Positions 15,149 to 23,366 of a stretch of DNA of 61,775 bases are shown piece after piece. Position numbers and translations under genes: made by a program. The notes under the pieces are model-generated. The model searched no databases. It worked only from the letters and a program-made list of their open reading frames with translations, and had not been told where the DNA came from. Every line of letters begins with the position of its first letter. The stretch's first letter is position 1. The DNA comes from an uncultured Bacteroidales bacterium (GTDB lineage Bacteria; Bacteroidota; Bacteroidia; Bacteroidales; F082): assembly GCA_937896895.1 (NCBI GenBank), contig CALBNV010000064.1, forward strand, positions 1-61,775, in the 5' to 3' direction.

Positions 15149-17341
15149 ATGAAATCAAACGGAAACTACGATTGGAAGTTCTCAACGATAGGTGGCGTGA
15201 CGCGCGTCAACATCGACTGCGGTGAGGACATCGCACACCTTGACGAACTCGACCAGAAACTCTGGACAACGCTGAGCTGCCCGATAACGGGGCTTGAAAT
15301 TGACGAGAAGACGATGCAGATGCTCGACACCAACGGCGACGGCAAGATCCATGTCAATGAAGTCATCGCCGCCGCGAAATGGCTGACAAGCGTCGTCAAG
15401 AACCCAGACGTGCTGACGAGACGCGAGGACACCTTCCATCTCTCGGACTTCAACCAGGACAACGAGGAGGGCAAACGGCTCCATGACTCGGCCTCAAACA
15501 TCGTCGAGAACCTCGACCATGACAAAGACATCATCACTGTCGCCGACGTCTCCGACAGTATAGCCATCTTCGCCAAGACACGCTTCAACGGCGACGGCAT
15601 CATCACAGCAAATTCGACCGACGACAACGACCTGAAAGGCATCATCGGCAACATCATCGGCATGGTGGGCAGCGCCACCGACCGCAGCGGCGACCCAGGC
15701 GTCAACACCGACCATATCGAGAAATTCTACACCGACCTCGCCGACTTCACGGCTTGGAAAGAGACCGGCGAGACAGGCAAAGACGGCATCTTCGTCTATG
15801 GCGACAACACCGCCGCCGCGACAGCTGCCATCGACGCCATCAAGACGAAACTCGACGACTACTTCATGCGCTGCAAACTCGCGGCCTTCGACGCCGGCAG
15901 CACCACCGCACTCGACGTCTCGACAGCAAAGATCGGCGAGATAAGCAACAAGAACCTCTCGGAATGCAACGACGAAATCTCGACATATCCGCTCACTCAC
16001 GTCAACGCCGAGATGAAACTCCATCTCAACGCCGGCATCAACCCGGCATGGAAAGCAGCGTTCAACAACATCAAGACATTGGTGTTCAACGTTGAATATC
16101 CTGAAGCCGAGTTCATCACCGAGGAACAGTGGGACGCAGTGCAGGCGAAAGTGGGAGCCTACAGGGCTTACATGGCGGCGAAGAAAGGCGGCAACGTCGA
16201 AGGCCTCGGCTACGATGCAGCCAAGGCGTTGCTCGACAACAACCGCAAGGCCGACCTCCTTGAAATCGTCGCTCAGGACAAGGCCCTCGAATCGACGGCC
16301 AACTCCATCGACACCATCAACAAGTTCATGCATCTCTACAGAGACTTCTTCACGGTGCTGAAGAACTTCGTGACGTTCTCCGATTTCTATTCGCGCGACA
16401 AGAAAGCCGTCTTCCAGGCCGGAACGCTTTACATCGACCAGCGCAGTTGTGACCTCTGCATCAAAGTCACCGACATGGGCAAGCAGACGGCGAGTGCGGG
16501 CTTGAGTAATATGTTCATCGTCTATTGCGACTGCACATGCAAGAGCAAGCCGGCCAAGATGACCATCGGAGCTGTCATCACCGACGGCGACATCGGGAAC
16601 ATCAGGGTGGGCAAGAACGCCATCTTCTACGACCGCGACGGCTTGGACTGGGATGCCACCGTCACGAGCATCATCGACAACCCGATCAGCGTGCGACAGG
16701 CGTTCTGGACACCGTACCGCAAGCTCGGTGACTTCATCGAGAAGACCATCAACAAGAATGCGGAGGCCAAAGACGCCGAGGTGATGGGCAACCTCACCGC
16801 AAAGGTGGAAGGCACCGGCGACGCTTCCGCACCGAAACAGCCTTTCGACATGACGAAATACGTGAGCATGTTCGCAATGGTCGGCGTGGCTGTCGGCGCT
16901 GTCGGCGGAGCCTTGGCTTTGCTGGTTGATTCAATCCAGAAACTTCATTGGTGGCAGTTGATTATCGCCATTGTCGGAATATTGTTGGTCATCTCCGGCC
17001 CTGCAATGATAAAGGCGTGGCTCAAGCTCCGCAAACGCAACCTCTCGCCGCTGCTCAACGCCAACGGCTGGGCCGTCAACGCGAAAGTGCTTGTCAACGT
17101 GCGCTTCGGCGAGACCCTGACACATATCGCGAAATATCCGATAGTGAAGATGAAAGACCCGTTCGCGAAGAAGAAGATGCCGGTATGGAAGAAGATCCTG
17201 CTCTGGCTCGGCATCATCGTCGTCGTCGCGGGGATAGTGTATTTCTGCATCCCGAAGGAGAGACGTCCGTTCTGGCCACAAACCGAAGTGGTGGCGGAAG
17301 AGGTGGTTGAGGCAGCAGCCGAAACACCTGCGGCAGAATAA
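15149..17341 (+). CDS. Uncharacterised EF-hand protein with C-terminal membrane helices
   Basis: A 730-residue protein without a signal peptide. It opens YDWKFSTIGGVTRVNIDCGE and contains one canonical calcium-binding loop at 60-71 (DTNGDGKIHVNE, all ligands present) plus degenerate loops at LDHDKDIITVADV and RFNGDGIITAN. A long acidic helical middle follows, then about three membrane helices: residues 571-595, 597-620 and near 690-708. It ends in an acidic Ala/Glu tail. I recall related uncharacterised proteins in Bacteroidota, Planctomycetes and Lentisphaerae with the same EF-hand opening. The topology suggests a large soluble domain anchored at its C-terminus. It lies between a phosphoesterase lipoprotein and a T9SS cargo gene. 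Function unknown; calcium binding is inferred from one intact loop. Confidence 0.75.
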   Translation: MKSNGNYDWKFSTIGGVTRVNIDCGEDIAHLDELDQKLWTTLSCPITGLEIDEKTMQMLDTNGDGKIHVNEVIAAAKWLTSVVKNPDVLTRREDTFHLSDFNQDNEEGKRLHDSASNIVENLDHDKDIITVADVSDSIAIFAKTRFNGDGIITANSTDDNDLKGIIGNIIGMVGSATDRSGDPGVNTDHIEKFYTDLADFTAWKETGETGKDGIFVYGDNTAAATAAIDAIKTKLDDYFMRCKLAAFDAGSTTALDVSTAKIGEISNKNLSECNDEISTYPLTHVNAEMKLHLNAGINPAWKAAFNNIKTLVFNVEYPEAEFITEEQWDAVQAKVGAYRAYMAAKKGGNVEGLGYDAAKALLDNNRKADLLEIVAQDKALESTANSIDTINKFMHLYRDFFTVLKNFVTFSDFYSRDKKAVFQAGTLYIDQRSCDLCIKVTDMGKQTASAGLSNMFIVYCDCTCKSKPAKMTIGAVITDGDIGNIRVGKNAIFYDRDGLDWDATVTSIIDNPISVRQAFWTPYRKLGDFIEKTINKNAEAKDAEVMGNLTAKVEGTGDASAPKQPFDMTKYVSMFAMVGVAVGAVGGALALLVDSIQKLHWWQLIIAIVGILLVISGPAMIKAWLKLRKRNLSPLLNANGWAVNAKVLVNVRFGETLTHIAKYPIVKMKDPFAKKKMPVWKKILLWLGIIVVVAGIVYFCIPKERRPFWPQTEVVAEEVVEAAAETPAAE

Positions 17342-17370
17342 GATTAAGTCAATTTTAAAAATTAACGTCT

Positions 17371-18816
17371 ATGAAGAAACTTCTATTTGTGATGTTGCTG
17401 GCAGGCTTCACATTCGGGGCGGCGGCGCAAGATGGCAGGACCATCAAACAGAGAAAAACACAAAAGGAAATCATCGAGAAAGTGATGAATTCCAGAAACG
17501 AGACCTCAAGAGACCAATCTTACAATCAACAAGTTGACTCCATCGCCTACATCGATGTGTGGTCAAGCTTGTGCTACAAGTACGAGATGGACTGGAAAGG
17601 CCGTGTGCATTCGGAGATTCAGTATCAGGAATTTGAAGATTTTCCAATGCAGGCGACTGAAAAAGCCGTCATGGATTATGAGACAAGCGAGGCATTGCCG
17701 AACCTCTACGGCTTCTATTGGCAGAACGGCGAGTGGACCGAAGGATGGAAGGAAATTTACACCTTCGACGAAAACGGCGACGCCGTCCTCTGGCAGCAGC
17801 TCGACAAACAGACTACCGACAGCGTCTGGTGGAATGTGACTTATTATAACGAAATGACTTACGATGAGAATCACAACATGCTCACCAACACCGCGTATAT
17901 GTTCGACATGTGGGGAATGTCGGGGTATTTCACTGAAGGCAAAGAGGTTTACGAATACGACGAGAACAATTTGGTGACGGCGATGGAAAGCTGGTATTTC
18001 GACTCATACGAGACGAACGACTGGGTCCTCAGCTCAAGGACGGAATATGTCCGTATGCCAAACGGCGATTATTCCGAATATACAAACTATTCGTATTATA
18101 CAGGCGAGCCGGTGATCAGTGACAAAATAGTGAAGGATTTCAACGAACAGGGAGCCGTTGAGGTCTATCATTATTTCAACAATGTCGATTCAAAAGGATT
18201 GGTCGAGACACAAAGATATACGGCCACCTTCCTCGAAGACGGCCTGACAGTGAGCGAATATCTCGTTGAAGACTACTGGATGAACGAAGTCCTCGAACCT
18301 TACATCAAAGCCGTTTATTCATACGATGCCAACGGCAACCGCGAGACCGTTGACAACTTCAGATGGAATGACTCACTTTCCGTTTGGGAGGAAACAACTT
18401 TGATGACATGGGAATATGACAATGCCGTTGCCGCCGGCGAAGTCCTCGGCCACGATTATGTATGGAACAGATTCGGATGCTCGCCGATGTATAGTCCACT
18501 TGAGATGACCATTCCGGTTTACAGCAGATGGAACAGATATTCATACGAGACCGAATACGGCGCGACGGTGGTCGAGGCGTTTTACATCGACTGGAACTCG
18601 GTTTCAGAGGACGAGATCGTACTTGAAAACCTCAACGTCCGCGGTCTTGAAGGCATGGTCCGCTACGAAGGCGAAGCCGCCAACATCGGCGTTTTCGACA
18701 TGGCGGGACGCTGTGTGGCGACACGCACCAATGTCGTGAACTGCGACATCAACCTCGACGCCGGTGCATACGTCGTGAGAGTCGGCGAAAAAGCAGCGAA
18801 AGTCGTTGTGAGATAA
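17371..18816 (+). CDS. Secreted protein with T9SS C-terminal sorting domain
   Basis: A 481-residue protein with a signal peptide (MKKLLFVMLLAGFTFGAAAQ). The body contains repeats of about 50 residues with YDENN, YDANGNRETVDNFRWND and similar phrases, resembling the loose repeats of Bacteroidota surface proteins. The last ~75 residues (NLNVRGLEGMVRYEGEA, IGVFDMAGRCVATRT, LDAGAYVVRVGEKAAKVVVR) are a T9SS type-A sorting domain, which directs export through the machine encoded at 45-51 kb and is cleaved at the surface. No catalytic residues are recognised. It is the last gene before the strong terminator at 18851. Confidence 0.82.
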   Translation: MKKLLFVMLLAGFTFGAAAQDGRTIKQRKTQKEIIEKVMNSRNETSRDQSYNQQVDSIAYIDVWSSLCYKYEMDWKGRVHSEIQYQEFEDFPMQATEKAVMDYETSEALPNLYGFYWQNGEWTEGWKEIYTFDENGDAVLWQQLDKQTTDSVWWNVTYYNEMTYDENHNMLTNTAYMFDMWGMSGYFTEGKEVYEYDENNLVTAMESWYFDSYETNDWVLSSRTEYVRMPNGDYSEYTNYSYYTGEPVISDKIVKDFNEQGAVEVYHYFNNVDSKGLVETQRYTATFLEDGLTVSEYLVEDYWMNEVLEPYIKAVYSYDANGNRETVDNFRWNDSLSVWEETTLMTWEYDNAVAAGEVLGHDYVWNRFGCSPMYSPLEMTIPVYSRWNRYSYETEYGATVVEAFYIDWNSVSEDEIVLENLNVRGLEGMVRYEGEAANIGVFDMAGRCVATRTNVVNCDINLDAGAYVVRVGEKAAKVVVR

Positions 18817-18844
18817 GAGATTAGAGTTAAGAGATTAAAGTTAA
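18817..18844 (+). repeat. Two 14-bp (2 x 7) direct repeats after a stop codon
   Basis: GAGATTAGAGTTAA and GAGATTAAAGTTAA follow the TAA stop at 18814-18816 without a gap. Each is itself two related heptamers. Similar period-7 or -8 units occur at other places in the window (20571, 30067, 57452). Confidence 0.7.
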
Positions 18845-18850
18845 AAGAGG

Positions 18851-18888
18851 CGCGGGGCGACGATTGAATTTCGTCGCCCCGCGTTTTT
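18851..18888 (+). terminator. Rho-independent terminator
   Basis: A perfect 13-bp GC-rich stem (CGCGGGGCGACGA at 18851-18863 pairing with 18871-18883), a 7-base loop, then TTTTTG. It ends the transcript of the T9SS cargo gene. Confidence 0.92.
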
Positions 18889-18910
18889 GTGATGTCATGT
18901 TATAGTGCGA

Positions 18911-19046
18911 TTACTTTTGGCATTTCTTGCATTTGCAGGTGATCGCCTTGTAAGCGAGACCGGCGCCGACGAGCGGTGCCACGATGAAGAGCCAGAGATG
19001 ATTGAGGGCTGAACAATTCGGCGAAGAATTTGTTACAAGTCTTCAT
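18911..19046 (-). pseudogene. Internally deleted, frameshifted aquaporin relic
   Basis: The minus strand begins with ATG and encodes MKTCNKFFAELF, like the N-terminus of an AqpZ-type aquaporin. In the +1 frame it then encodes ALNHLWLFIVAPLVGAGLAY and a Lys/Cys-rich end (KAITCKCKKCQK, stop at 18911-18913). The WLFIVAPLVGA segment matches the last membrane helix of AqpZ-like channels. A normal aquaporin has about 230 residues, so roughly 180 codons, including both NPA loops, are gone and the two ends are out of frame. The assignment rests on short segments only; a non-functional small membrane gene of other origin is possible. Confidence 0.5.
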
Positions 19047-19157
19047 AACTTTTTGAATGTTAATTAGTTAATTATTAAATTGTAATAGTTTTAGATAATT
19101 TATATTTTTTAATAGTTTAATAATTTGTCATTATAATGGAATGCGGTAAATTAATGT

Positions 19158-21842
19158 TCATAATTTTGAAGAAAACTTATACCTCCCGCTTCCCAACGTC
19201 TTGATTTTGTGTCCGTCCTTGCTCGGGATCCAGACCTCGGCTTCGGTGTTGGCCGGAATCGTGACGTCCCACTCGAAACGGTTGCCGTCGTGCCGCCAGT
19301 TGCTTTCTATACGTCCCGAGACGGATTCGTATGAGCAGTTCACAAAGTCAAGTCCGTCAATGGGATAAGGCTTCAGTTGTATCTTTTTGTAACCAGGTTC
19401 GATGGCTCTGATGCCGCCGAGGTATTCGTATTCCCAGATTATGAGGTCGCCGAGGAGCATCACGTGGTTGCCGGAGTTCATCGCGGGGTCGGCGGTGTTG
19501 CCGTTCCACAGCTCCCAGATGGTGGTGGCTCCGTTGCGCACCATGTAACCCCAGCTTGGATAGGTGTCGTTGGTGGCTATCTTAAGCGCGAGGTCGCCGC
19601 GGCCGTGCTCCGTGAGGGTGCGCATCAGAAACTGAATGCCGATGACACCCGTCGAGACATGGCCTTCGTGCATGTCTTCCGTGCGTTCTACAAGGTTCTC
19701 GAACACGTCGTCTTCACGACCCTCCGGCACCATCCCGAAATACAATGGCAGGATGTTGGCGGTGACGGTGTTGTTCGCGTATCTCCAGATTTGATGGTTC
19801 AGATATTTTGCGTTGTATGCCTCCGTCGAGGCGGCGACTTCGTTCCTGAAATATTCGGCATCGTCGGTGAAACCCGACATTTCGGCGAACTTCGCCATGA
19901 TGTTCGAGAGATAACAATAATAAGGTGTCGAGATGACCTCCGCCCGCGTCTTGCGGTTTTTGTCTTTCGAATGTATCAACTCCGGCGACTCCGGCGGCAT
20001 ACACCAGTCGCCGTACTGGTCGCGTTTCATGATGCCATCGACCATGAAACGATTTTTCATGAAAACGAGCCATTTCTTCATGGCTTGGTAATGTTCGCGG
20101 ACCGGCTCGTCGTCGCCGAAACATGTGTAAATCATGTCGGCCACGGTGATGAATGCGCCCGGCCACGTCATGCTGTTGGTATAGTTGCGCCAGTAAGGCG
20201 GAAACACGTCGCAGAGACAGCCGTTTTCGAGCTGGCAGTCCTCGCCGTCATCGAGCCATTTGGCGTAAAGTCTGTGATTGTCAAAGATATACGACTCGCC
20301 GTAACAGCCCGTGGCGCGGTCGCCGGTCCAGCCGAGACGCTCGTCGCGCTGCGGACAGTCGGTGGGCATGCTCCTGTAGTTGCCCCTGATGCCCCAGAAA
20401 GCGTTGCGATACACGGCATTGATAATCTCGTCGGATGTCTCGAAACCGCCGGTGACAGACATCTCATCATAAAAGACAAGACCTTGGAAATCAGAAAGTT
20501 TCGGTGTCTCCCTGATGCCCTGGATCTCGACGTAACGGAAGCCGTGATATGTGAACATCGGACTCCACGAGTGTGAAGTGTGGAATGTGGAGTGTGGAGT
20601 TTTTCTTGAAATGATATAACGGTCTGTGGCCTCGGCATCGCGCAGGTTTCTGACGTCTATCGTGCTGTCGGGATAGAGGTTCTCGGCGAAGCGCAGCGTT
20701 ATCGTGTCGCCTGGTCTTTGCCCCGAAACGTTGATTTGCAGCACGCCGACCATGTTCTGCCCCATGTCGAGAACCCATTTTTCGCCTTTGCGGAAGATGG
20801 AAACGGGCGTGAGCGTGTCCTGCACTTTGATGTTAGGGTTGGGCTGCGGAGTGAGCGTGCCGTCGGGCGCTTTCACGGTTTCGACCTCCATCCACGAGCT
20901 GTCGTCGTAATGTGGCAGCGTCCATTCGCCGAGTTCGAAGTTTTCGTCGTAGGTCTCGCCGTCGTATTCGTTGGAGGTGCGAATCGGCCCGCGGTTGGTG
21001 ATTTTCCAGCTTTCATCGCTGACAATCAACTCTTTGCGACCGTCGTTGTATGTTATCTCAAGCTGTAAAAGCAACCTTGGCGTGCCGAAATGAAGCGTGT
21101 TGTCGGTGTGGTCTTGGTCGATGTGGTCGGTGTTGATGCGCATGGCGGTGTAGTGGCCGCCTTCGAGGATGACCCCGATGGCGTTGTCGCCGTTCTTCAG
21201 CATCTCCGTGACATCGAAAGTGTTGAAATACACACGTTTACGGTAATCCGACAGCGCAGGTTTCAGAAGCTCGTCGGCTGCCACCTCGTTGCCGTTGATG
21301 AATGCGCTGTACTGTCCGAGGCCGCTCACGTAAAGTCGCGCCTCAGCGATGTTTCCGTCCAAATCAAATTCTTTACGTAAATATCGCGCAGCCAGCCGCG
21401 TCTTTCCGGCAAGGACATCATCTTCAAACTCATGACCAATCCATTTCGCCTGCCAATCGCTTGATTTCAAAAGACTTATTTCAAAAAATTTGACATCGCT
21501 CTCAATGGAAACGTTCTTGTTTTTCTCGTAAGAAAGTGTCGCAAAGACCTTCCAAAAGACCTTGTCACGACTTTGAAGTTCCTTGCCTTCGTAAGGGACG
21601 TAAAGCATTTTGTCTGAAAAAACCTCGCCGGAATCCCATAGGTCGCCGATGCCGTTTCGGACGTTCTCCAATGTCGAAGCCGCGATGATGCGATAGCTCG
21701 TCTGCTTCACGTTTTGTGCGTCCGACACATAGTTCCAGCTGAAACGCGGCTCGTTGGTGTCGAGTGTGTTTATCTCGAAATGCTTGTTTTTGCTGCAAGC
21801 GACGAGAATTAAAAGCAGCAGGATGTGGCAAAAACGTCTCAT
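19158..21842 (-). CDS. Alpha-L-rhamnosidase, GH78, lipoprotein
   Basis: An 894-residue lipoprotein (lipobox LILVAC, Cys16) of glycoside hydrolase family 78, which releases terminal L-rhamnose from plant and bacterial glycans. Order: N-terminal Fn3-like domain, a beta-sandwich domain (ARLYVSGLGQYSAFINGNEV), then the (alpha/alpha)6 catalytic domain with the signature TDCPQRDERLGWTGDRA and NATTIWELWNGNTAD-like late motif (GATTIWELWNGNTADPAMNS), and a C-terminal beta domain. The start is MRRFCHILL at 21842, with GAGGA eight bases upstream. A low-complexity insertion, KTPHSTFHTSHS, is encoded by period-7 DNA repeats at 20571-20598. It is the last gene of the GH97-MORN-GH78 operon. Confidence 0.92.
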   Translation of the reverse strand: MRRFCHILLLLILVACSKNKHFEINTLDTNEPRFSWNYVSDAQNVKQTSYRIIAASTLENVRNGIGDLWDSGEVFSDKMLYVPYEGKELQSRDKVFWKVFATLSYEKNKNVSIESDVKFFEISLLKSSDWQAKWIGHEFEDDVLAGKTRLAARYLRKEFDLDGNIAEARLYVSGLGQYSAFINGNEVAADELLKPALSDYRKRVYFNTFDVTEMLKNGDNAIGVILEGGHYTAMRINTDHIDQDHTDNTLHFGTPRLLLQLEITYNDGRKELIVSDESWKITNRGPIRTSNEYDGETYDENFELGEWTLPHYDDSSWMEVETVKAPDGTLTPQPNPNIKVQDTLTPVSIFRKGEKWVLDMGQNMVGVLQINVSGQRPGDTITLRFAENLYPDSTIDVRNLRDAEATDRYIISRKTPHSTFHTSHSWSPMFTYHGFRYVEIQGIRETPKLSDFQGLVFYDEMSVTGGFETSDEIINAVYRNAFWGIRGNYRSMPTDCPQRDERLGWTGDRATGCYGESYIFDNHRLYAKWLDDGEDCQLENGCLCDVFPPYWRNYTNSMTWPGAFITVADMIYTCFGDDEPVREHYQAMKKWLVFMKNRFMVDGIMKRDQYGDWCMPPESPELIHSKDKNRKTRAEVISTPYYCYLSNIMAKFAEMSGFTDDAEYFRNEVAASTEAYNAKYLNHQIWRYANNTVTANILPLYFGMVPEGREDDVFENLVERTEDMHEGHVSTGVIGIQFLMRTLTEHGRGDLALKIATNDTYPSWGYMVRNGATTIWELWNGNTADPAMNSGNHVMLLGDLIIWEYEYLGGIRAIEPGYKKIQLKPYPIDGLDFVNCSYESVSGRIESNWRHDGNRFEWDVTIPANTEAEVWIPSKDGHKIKTLGSGRYKFSSKL
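20571..20598 (+). repeat. Four heptamer repeats inside the GH78 gene
   Basis: On the plus strand GTGTGAA, GTGTGGA, ATGTGGA, GTGTGGA follow each other without gaps. Four 7-base units give 28 bases; with flanking bases the reading frame stays open and adds a His/Ser/Thr-rich loop between the strands ISRK and WSPMF of the enzyme. Confidence 0.75.
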
Positions 21843-21889
21843 TTTATTGTCCTCACTGTACTTGAACATTTTGACTTCAGTCTTAAAAT

Positions 21890-23353
21890 CTACACGCATT
21901 TCACCTGTAGACTGCTCTTGATGGTATAATCATAGTCGTCGTCATATATGGTGGCGACAGCGTCATGCGAGTTTTCGTGATACTTTGTCTCGCCTCGGTG
22001 GATGGTCTCGTTGAACGCCTTGTGGTCTGGCGCGAAATCGCTTCCCACCTCGAAGGTCACGCTGTCGGGTGTCACCTCGATGATGTTGAAGGTGTATCTC
22101 ATGTTGAAGCTCGTGTCCTTGCTGATGAGCATGGTGTCCTCGTAGTGTCTTTCACCCACTTCGGCCACTATCAGGAATGTTCCCGTGTGGTTGTAGTCGA
22201 AGCCGCTGTGATGCTCGGTGATGAGCAGCACCGGGGTGTTGAGCGATGGGTCGGACTTGATGCTGTTGATGTCGAGACGGTCGTTTTCCCATTCTCCCTC
22301 GAACTTCTTTCCGTTGGCGAAGGTGTATATGCCGTGGCCGTTTTTCCCGCCGTTGAACTCGCCTTCGAAGGTGTCGCCGTTGGCATATTCACACACCGCA
22401 TGGCCTTTCAGTCCGCCATCGGCGAACTCTCCTTCGATATAGTTTTTGCCGTTGCGGAAGCTGCCATCGAAATTATCCATGATGAGGATGCCGTGTCCGT
22501 GTCGTTTGCCTTCGCGGAACCCGCCTTTGTATGTGGTGCCTACGGTGCTCAGATGCAAGCCCTTCTCCTCGCTGCTGAATTCGATACCGTAGCCGTGCTT
22601 CTTGTCATCAAGCCACTCGCCTTTGTATTCATCGACATATCGGCGGGCACCCCGGCTGACTTGGCGGTAATGTCCTTTGCCACAGCGTCTCCCGTCCTGC
22701 CATTCGCCATCGTAGGTGGCATCATAGCCGTTCTTGTAATATTCCATGTGTCCGATGCCGTGAGGCAGCCCTTCGGCATTGACATCGCCATTGTATCTGT
22801 CGCCGTTTTCAAACGTGATCTCTTTCGGGTCAGAAGGCTCGCCCACATACTCGTATTGATGCTCCACAAGAAGTTTTTTGCACATCTCGTCACCTTTCTC
22901 CGCTCCTTGTTTCCAGATGTTGAACGCCTCGGCGTAGCTTGGCGATGCGTCGGGGGTGTCGTAGCCGTCGAAGAAGAACATCCCGATATATGCGAGCGCG
23001 TTGTCGTCGCCGTTTTGTGCTGCATTGATGAAGTGTTTCAGCGCATCGGTGGCCTTCGGGAAGTCGTAATAACTTATCGACTCATAGATGATCTTGCCCA
23101 TCAGTGTCTCCGCGACGGCGTAATAATCCTTCAAACCCTCCGGCTTGTCGGCGTCCTCATACCATTTAAACGCCTTCTCGAGCCATTCTGCGGCTATTCC
23201 GTGTTCGCCTTCTTCGTCATAATAATAACCTGCCAAGACGATGGCGGAGACGATGTCGTTCCCCTCGGCGGCTTTCTTGAAGTATTCCACGGCTTTTGCC
23301 ATGTCGTCGCCATAAAGGCGGAAGCCTTCTTCTCTGTATTCTTCGATTGTCAT
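21890..23353 (-). CDS. Sel1-like / MORN-repeat protein
   Basis: A 487-residue protein without signal peptide or membrane helix. Residues 1-165 are Sel1/TPR-like helical repeats (AVEYFKKAAEGNDIVSAIVL, AYIGMFFFDGYDT). Residues 180-365 hold about six to eight MORN repeats (YDGEWQDGRRCGKGHY, YKGEWLDDKKHGYGI, YKGGFREGKRHGHGI, FEGEFNGGKNGHGIYTFANG). The C-terminal ~120 residues form an unrecognised beta-rich domain. Both repeat types serve as protein or lipid contact surfaces; no enzyme function is visible. It sits 13 bp after the GH97 stop and 47 bp before the GH78 start, an odd place for a cytoplasmic scaffold protein. Confidence 0.82.
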   Translation of the reverse strand: MTIEEYREEGFRLYGDDMAKAVEYFKKAAEGNDIVSAIVLAGYYYDEEGEHGIAAEWLEKAFKWYEDADKPEGLKDYYAVAETLMGKIIYESISYYDFPKATDALKHFINAAQNGDDNALAYIGMFFFDGYDTPDASPSYAEAFNIWKQGAEKGDEMCKKLLVEHQYEYVGEPSDPKEITFENGDRYNGDVNAEGLPHGIGHMEYYKNGYDATYDGEWQDGRRCGKGHYRQVSRGARRYVDEYKGEWLDDKKHGYGIEFSSEEKGLHLSTVGTTYKGGFREGKRHGHGILIMDNFDGSFRNGKNYIEGEFADGGLKGHAVCEYANGDTFEGEFNGGKNGHGIYTFANGKKFEGEWENDRLDINSIKSDPSLNTPVLLITEHHSGFDYNHTGTFLIVAEVGERHYEDTMLISKDTSFNMRYTFNIIEVTPDSVTFEVGSDFAPDHKAFNETIHRGETKYHENSHDAVATIYDDDYDYTIKSSLQVKCV

Positions 23354-23366
23354 GATGTCATTATTT

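Noticed and set aside
19377..20576. A long plus-strand open frame of about 400 codons opposite the GH78 gene
   Set aside because: It is the complement of a gene with clear family motifs; composition and protein sequence (runs of Arg, Val, His) are those of an antisense shadow.
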